From the NCBI GenBank assembly GCA_025677835.1, contig JAIXMR010000017.1, positions 186,001 through 250,000 on the forward strand: a stretch of DNA of 64,000 nucleotides, in the 5' to 3' direction. The translations under genes and the position numbers were made by a program. The stretch is from Sporodiniella umbellata. Taxonomy: Eukaryota > Mucoromycota > Mucoromycetes > Mucorales > Rhizopodaceae. Position 1 is the first letter of the stretch. Every line of letters begins with the position of its first letter. Under the pieces are notes generated by a model that did no database searches, was not told where the DNA came from, and saw nothing but the letters and a program-made list of their open reading frames with translations. Shown here piece after piece: positions 58,421-64,000 of this stretch.

Positions 58421-61347
58421 TTAGTCTTGAAAAAAAATTTGTAAAAGATTAAAGCATAATTGGGCCTTTTTCCAGTTGCCCTTTTCTGATTTGCTTTTTT
58501 GTGTGTAGGGAAACATCAAATTGGTTACCCTTTTTTGATCTAAGACTGTCTTTGAAAAGTTCAAGCTATGGCTTAAAAACATAGTCACAATGTGACCCGT
58601 ACTCTTTAAACTCAAAACCAAACTTATTTGAAGCGCCGTTGAGATAGCACTGGATCGACAAAGTAAATTGCTACCGATTATGTTCCGAGAGCTTTTTTCT
58701 GTTTCAGTACCGAAAAACAATCTGTTTCTAGTTTAAACTGTAGTAAATCGACCAAAGAGGCCTACATTCTCGTATGTTTAATATATGATACCGCCTTCCT
58801 ATACCATCATATGAATAGGCGCTTTGTTTACAATTGACATTGGGTTTTATAAGCAATTAGCTATACAGTTTATTAAAAGCTGTCAAAAAAAAATATATAC
58901 ATCGGCATACTGCAGTACCTGAGTTTTCTATTTTTTTTTCTTTTTGCTTTAGGTTTGGTTGCAACCGTTATAGAAAAAAGTCAAGACCTATGAAGAAGAT
59001 ATGATGGTTCGTAAATACAGTGCTTAATATTATCTCTAACTCGTATCCCTTGGTACACAATTCTATAATATCAGGATTTTCAACGCTTTAAGCTGATCCC
59101 AAAAGTTTTCCAATTTTGCCTACAGTATTACCTAAAAGCTTATTTAAGTCCTTATTTCGTCTACGATCGACATTATTCTTTTTTAAATTTTCTTTTTCAA
59201 GAAGCACCGAGAAAGGCATTGCAATTTTCCAATGAGTGCTCAGCTATATGGTGTACACTATCAACAACGACATTATTTATAATGTTTTGCAAGACTGCAA
59301 TATGAGCCCTTTTTGCTGTGCCGCTCTGCTTGTATTCGTTACATCAATGCGGCTGTAGCTTTTGCTGTTTTTTTTTTCCTTATTTATTATCAGTTGATAA
59401 ATGAGCGAGAATCTATAAGGCGCGGCGCACTTGCTATCCATAAATACTCCAGCCATATACTCGTTCCATACAGTAATATAATAAGCAGATAGTCTTATAG
59501 CAGAATTTCGTCGTCTAAACATTACGTTCACGTTGAATGCTAAAAAGTGGAGAAACAAAAAACGCTATCTCAAAAAATTACTGTGACACAGAATCAAAAA
59601 AGCGGAAAACCTTTTTAAAACAAGTTCTCTTATTATTATAAATACATGAACAACAGTATCATTGATCGGTGAGCGTTATTTCTTTTTTTTATTGAATAAT
59701 ATAGAAGTACTACAGACAGCCCAAACCCGGCTTTTGTAAAACCTATTAATGCGCGGTGGTGCGTGAGTATGTGTACCCAGCGTGAAGATGCACTTAATTA
59801 AATACGTTGAGTCTAAACAATTCAAAAAGGCGAAGCTTTTTCTCCTTCCCTCCATGCCCCTTAAGAAGCGAAATAGTACCTCGCTAACTTTCCTTCTGCT
59901 TTTTCCTACCTAAACTTATGCCAGACAAAATCACCGATAACAGAGTTTTATTTAATAAAGCTATTCTTTTAAACTCCCAGCAAAAAAACCCCCCACATGG
60001 CCTAATCTAGCTAGTGTTTTGGGTTTATTTCATTTTTTTCCAGATCTTAGCTCAAAAACTTACGTTTAATACAGTGCTTTTAAAAAAAGGAAAGCCAAAA
60101 CTCCAGAAAATAACCAGCATCAAATGCAGAATATACCTTCGCAAGTTTGGAATATGAAGTCATAAAAATTAACAATCATTCAGATTTTTTTCTGCATAAA
60201 GGCTATAAATGACGATTGAAGATTATCTTTCATATCAAAAGTCAAAGATGCTAGCCTCATATAAGCTCAAAACGAACTATGCAAAAATCTGTAAAGACTC
60301 GTCATCTGATTCTCGCCATTTTTGCTATAAGGTATGATATAACCGAAAAAGAAAACGCAAAAAGCGCATATCAAAAAAACTAGTAGAATACTTTAAAACT
60401 ATCCTATCCCCAGTATTTTGTATAGCTATATTAAGTTTGAAGCCAACCCGATTAACGCGTGTATTGGTTTAATAAGCGGATCCCCTTGTAAGACAGAAAA
60501 AAGTGCGCAAATGCATATACACATACATATAAAGCTAAAGGTTATAACCGTTAGCACATTTGTCAATGGTAAGTGAAATAAGCGGTTGAGTGATGACGCT
60601 TAATTATTTACTAGGTTATACAGTGGGCACTCAAAATGAGTCTGCTTATCACTTTCAAAGTTGCAGCATACGAAAACACTCTCCAAAGCCAAATATATAA
60701 GGCTTGTCGAAAAAGGAGGTGCTTTTGTATTATAAACATACAAGTTATTTTGTTTGATTAGACCATATACCTTTTAGAAATAAAAAGCTTGCCAATGATA
60801 TAAAGAACAAATCAACAAAGTCTTTTCACTTTTAAGGGTAACCAAAACATTTACACCATAGATAAAGCTTTATTAAACTTGGTTTGAATTATAAGTCGAG
60901 TAACAATACTATATACGTTATCCAATTCTTTTCGGATAACCGATGTAGGATATCTGACTCACAGATCAATATATATACATAAAGAGCGATGAGATTAGTT
61001 TACAGGGCGACCAATACTAAGAACATTAAAAAAAGAAGAGCTTGACAGTGATATCCTGCCAGGTTGAAAAAAAGTGTGGAGCGAAATGTATTAGGGTAGT
61101 CACCCTCGCTCACTGCTCAACAGCCCTACTAACCTTTTGTGTCCATTAAGTGGTGATACACAAAACAATTTCACCTCAACAAAAAAAAAAGGGGCTATTT
61201 TAGAAATTAATGTTGAGTATAGAAGCGTGCAGCTTTCGTACAATTTGTATTATAAATTTTATAGTAAAAGATATTTAAATTTAGAATTAAGTTTTTTTGT
61301 GCAAGAGAGAGAGCTATAATGATGGATGTATGGTATTAACTTGAGTT
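58421..61347. other. Gene desert, 2.9 kb
   Basis: No supported gene. A minus-strand frame at 59277-59558 has no splice or motif support and could be more transposon debris. Base composition is less homopolymer-rich than other spacers. Confidence 0.55.
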
Positions 61348-62090
61348 TTAGTTGAGACGTCCAGTAGGTAAAAGGAAGTATGAGGAGTCCTTGGTCAAAA
61401 GACCAGAGAGCCCATTGTACCAAGCAATAAGCGCTGTAATCACTCCAAACGCTCCTCCTGCTACTTGTGTCGTCAGGTTGTTGTAGAACTTGCCAGCAGA
61501 TAACAGAATAAACGTGATAAACAGGAAAAAGAAAAGACTGATGAGGCCAATAGAAGATCGATGAGAGGCTACCAACAGAATACCCGTGAATATAGCCCAA
61601 GACATCAAGTAGATACCCAAGGATTGATCCAATACAGCGGCATCTGCTTTAGCATACGACCCTAAAATGTCGAATCCAGGAATAAAAATTGCTGCAAAAG
61701 ACAGCCAAAAACCACCATAAGAAGAAAAGGCGGTAGCACCAAACGTGTTACCAGTTCGGAATTCCCACATACCTGCCAGTATCTATGTGTTACAGTGTAA
61801 ATATTTTTTTTTTTTTTTTCACATCAAGAAAAAGAAAAGTTTTTCTGCTTTACCTGAACAATACCACCATAGAAAACAGCAAGGCCCACAACTACATTGT
61901 TGGGGCTATCTGCTGGCATACCAGCACCTGCATTATGCAAAGACAAAACAAAAGTAGTCAAAGCGAAAGAACAGAGACCTAAGGGACCTGGATTGGCTAC
62001 AGTAGGAGCAGTATAGACCTGAACAGGTGGAGGATGATGATACTTTTCCAAATCGTCCCTAGGTGTCGTGTCAATAACGGGTTCAGACAT
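61348..62090 (-). CDS. Gpr1/Fun34/YaaH (SatP) acetate transporter family
   Basis: Exons 61854..62090 and 61348..61782 give 223 residues. The family signature is complete: [32 protein letters not shown], then [20 protein letters not shown]. Six membrane helices follow, ending in [17 protein letters not shown]. Yeast members (Ady2/Ato) carry acetate and may export ammonium; the NPxPLGL motif is needed for transport. The intron falls inside the YGGIVQ-ILAGMW motif. The N-terminal cytosolic tail is Pro/His-rich. Acetate is the likely substrate. Confidence 0.95.
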
Positions 62091-62423
62091 TTAAGCTAAT
62101 TTCTGTTTGTTTATTTGATTGAAAAGATAAAAACAGTAAGAAAAGAAAAGAAAAAACTAAAGAAGACACAATTTTCTGTATCTTTTAAATACTTCTTTTT
62201 AGGAAAAAAAAAAAAAAAACAAGCACAACGTTTTATTCGCGGGATTTTCTGTAGAGCACAGTGCGGTGAGTAGATTTTGATCGTTCTGAAAAAAAAAAGA
62301 AAAAGAAAAAAAGAATATCGGCCATTCAAAACTTAATTAACAAATCCAAACACAAAACCATCGACGATGTATAACTGTCTCTTTTTCACAAGCATGTTCT
62401 TTTGCCGAATAGCTTGGTCTTTG

Positions 62424-62791
62424 CTAATATCGTTGTTCATCTAAACAAAAATTCATATACAGACTTTTTGAAGGCTATAGTTTTTATCGTAACGGTTTTA
62501 CATTTCTTATTGGCAGCTTTTTGCTGTGCCCTTTTCTGATCTACATCATAATTTTCAATAGTTGCTCTCAAGCACACATATGGTAAGCTCCAAGAATCAA
62601 AACGAACTTGGGTTTTAATCAATATTCCAGCTTTGTGGTCTACGAGTGGTAATTGACCCTGAAATACAAAGCTTGCAGTACACCAACCTACTACAAAAAC
62701 TACTGAACAGCTAGAAAAACAATCTTACCTGTATTTAGCTTACTTTTCTCTGTTCAAAAAACATGTATTTGTGATTTTTATGGTACTTCAT
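62424..62791 (-). CDS. Unknown 73-residue protein, three exons
   Basis: Exons 62744..62791, 62502..62658 and 62424..62440 close in phase with good GT-AG sites. The middle exon is clearly protein-like (KAGILIKTQVRFDSWSLPYV; YDVDQKRAQQKAANKK). Family not recognised; small, basic, soluble, with a conserved-looking Trp/Tyr patch. A second donor (CAG|GTAAGA at 62729) exists in the first intron, but using it would leave a stop. Could be a small mitochondrial or ribosome-associated protein; no evidence for either. Confidence 0.5.
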
Positions 62792-64000
62792 TTACATACT
62801 AAAAAGCTTTCTGTGCTAGAATAATACAAGGATAGATTTTCGAAAAGGGCACTTGATACATTGAAAAAGGGGAGAGGGAGTTGACCAATAGAATTCAAAA
62901 AGATGTCTCAGACTTCGAAACAATCAGATAATGGAATGTCTGAATCAAATTACAAAGAACGAACCGTCTAGGCTTGCGGGAGAGGTTGATGCTGTTCCGT
63001 ACTTTAATGGCCGCTGATTCATGAGCTAATGTCACTGATCTGTACGATTCTTAAGCATACACTTTGAATACTGTTTCCAATAAAATACTAACAAAAGTGA
63101 TTTAATTGGTAATAGGGAAAGCGGGATTGTTATCAGTTTACTGTAAGCACCAGACTTCGTATTTAGCTTTAAGCGTTTGTCAATAATGACATAACCGTTC
63201 ATTGTATAACTGCCAATGCAAATCTGACAGAATTGAGAAGCTACATATTACTTAAATGAGGCTCTGGAAATACTACAATTAAGAACTGATAGAGAAATTT
63301 AAGGCAAACAAAACCAAACTTGCTCCATTGTTTTGCTACGCTGATAATTTTATTAGTACACTTTAATATGCTCTTCTATTCTAAGATGTCATATATCACA
63401 ATCCTAGTATTATTACCTTGATGCAGTACTTTTGTTAAGACAAGGATCTGCTAGCTGCGAGTAGTATAGTAAGGAACATTGGGTTGCCATATTGTTTACA
63501 TTTAAATACCGATAGCCTACACGCCTCGAACCTAGACCCGATGTGTTCTTCCGAAAACCCTTTTATTGACTGAGAGGGCACCTGTTTGTTATGTAATCAT
63601 ATATATACAGTTAGCCAATTATTTCTCTTAAAAAGGATACAGTAGAGCTCGGCTGGTTAGATAGAGGATTTCATTTATCTGATAAAGAAAAGTCTAATAA
63701 TATCAGATTCAGGGTAGGAGATAAGTCTGTTTCACCAGTACTTGTCGAATTTACCAAATATACCAATGATCGTACACCAGACTCGTAGAGAAACTCAGAT
63801 GACGCCGAAAAACAATACTTGAGCATTGTGAAAGCTATGATGAGATGTTGGAAGCGTTGTCGCAGTAACGTTATATGTTGTTTAATTCCAGCTAGGTGAA
63901 AATGTGTTTTTCTTCTTTCTGTGTTTGGTTCCAAAATACGATTTTGAAAGGTTGATTAAACAAAGCTGCAATATACAGACCCACTGATAGAAGTACTAAA
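62792..64000. other. Right end of the window, no gene found
   Basis: 1.2 kb without splice-consistent coding sequence. A minus-strand frame at 63671-63934 is not supported. Confidence 0.55.

Noticed and set aside
59277..59558. 93-residue minus-strand frame in the gene desert
   Set aside because: No motif and no splice partners; possibly transposon debris but not supportable.
1..64000. CRISPR arrays, rRNA or tRNA genes, operon-type ribosome binding sites
   Set aside because: None seen. The window is eukaryotic nuclear DNA; repeats are microsatellites and transposon arms.

Overview
The window reads as nuclear DNA of a filamentous early-diverging fungus, most consistent with Mucoromycota/Mucorales. 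The grounds are many short GT-AG introns (mostly 45-90 nt), AT-rich spacers full of long A/T homopolymers, small genes, and a typical fungal gene set (Ecm33-type wall protein, Yap1-type bZIP, Gpr1/Fun34 acetate transporter, LIM-RhoGAP, F-BAR-SH3, RVS161). Genus cannot be told from sequence alone. Exons below were joined by hand from donor and acceptor sites and reading phase; most models close perfectly in phase, and those that do not are flagged.

Layout. 0-3 kb: a 5'-truncated unknown gene, TAF8, and a Yap1/Pap1-like bZIP. 3-8 kb: two tandem minus-strand paralogs encoding kelch-propeller membrane proteins with PPxY tails. 9-13.3 kb (minus): a LYR-motif protein, the CDK5RAP1-type tRNA methylthiotransferase, and a Lys-rich unknown. 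15-18.5 kb: an Ecm33-like GPI protein, eIF2-beta, and a pallidin/BLOC1S6-like gene with an apparent frameshift. 18.9-19.7 kb: a 0.8-kb inverted-repeat (MITE-like) element. 20-28 kb: a secreted S9C dipeptidyl peptidase, EAF6, a very large fatty acyl-CoA reductase/glycerolipid acyltransferase fusion, and a small CxxC protein. 29-33.5 kb: POP3-like, GID8, a CENP-L-like kinetochore protein, and an acidic coiled-coil protein. 33.5-38.7 kb: gene-poor, with a 1.74-kb element having very long terminal inverted repeats. 38.7-42.7 kb: LIM-RhoGAP and RVS161, convergent. 43-48.4 kb: a small unknown, a PLP aminotransferase, a Lys-rich unknown, and a Kex2-processed secreted acidic protein. 48.6-56.4 kb: F-BAR-SH3, SMC4, and a ZIP zinc transporter. 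56.4-61.3 kb: a gene desert holding a decayed DDE transposase. 61.3-62.8 kb: an acetate-transporter family gene and a 73-residue unknown. The last 1.2 kb has nothing recognisable.

The genes look like independent housekeeping and accessory loci. Some functional themes recur: chromatin and general transcription (TAF8, EAF6), mitosis and chromosomes (SMC4, CENP-L-like), and actin, membrane curvature and septation (LIM-RhoGAP, RVS161, F-BAR-SH3). Spacing is tight where genes converge (29-110 bp between stop codons) and loose in three repeat-bearing blocks.

The most interesting items are: the FAR-acyltransferase fusion, whose acyltransferase block I has Cys in place of the catalytic His; the kelch receptors with PPxY tails; the Kex2-type peptide precursor; the 16-residue RSFSL repeats in the F-BAR protein; a 30-nt intron; a GC-AG intron; a possible alternative intron over the CDK5RAP1 start codon; and two uncharacterised inverted-repeat elements.
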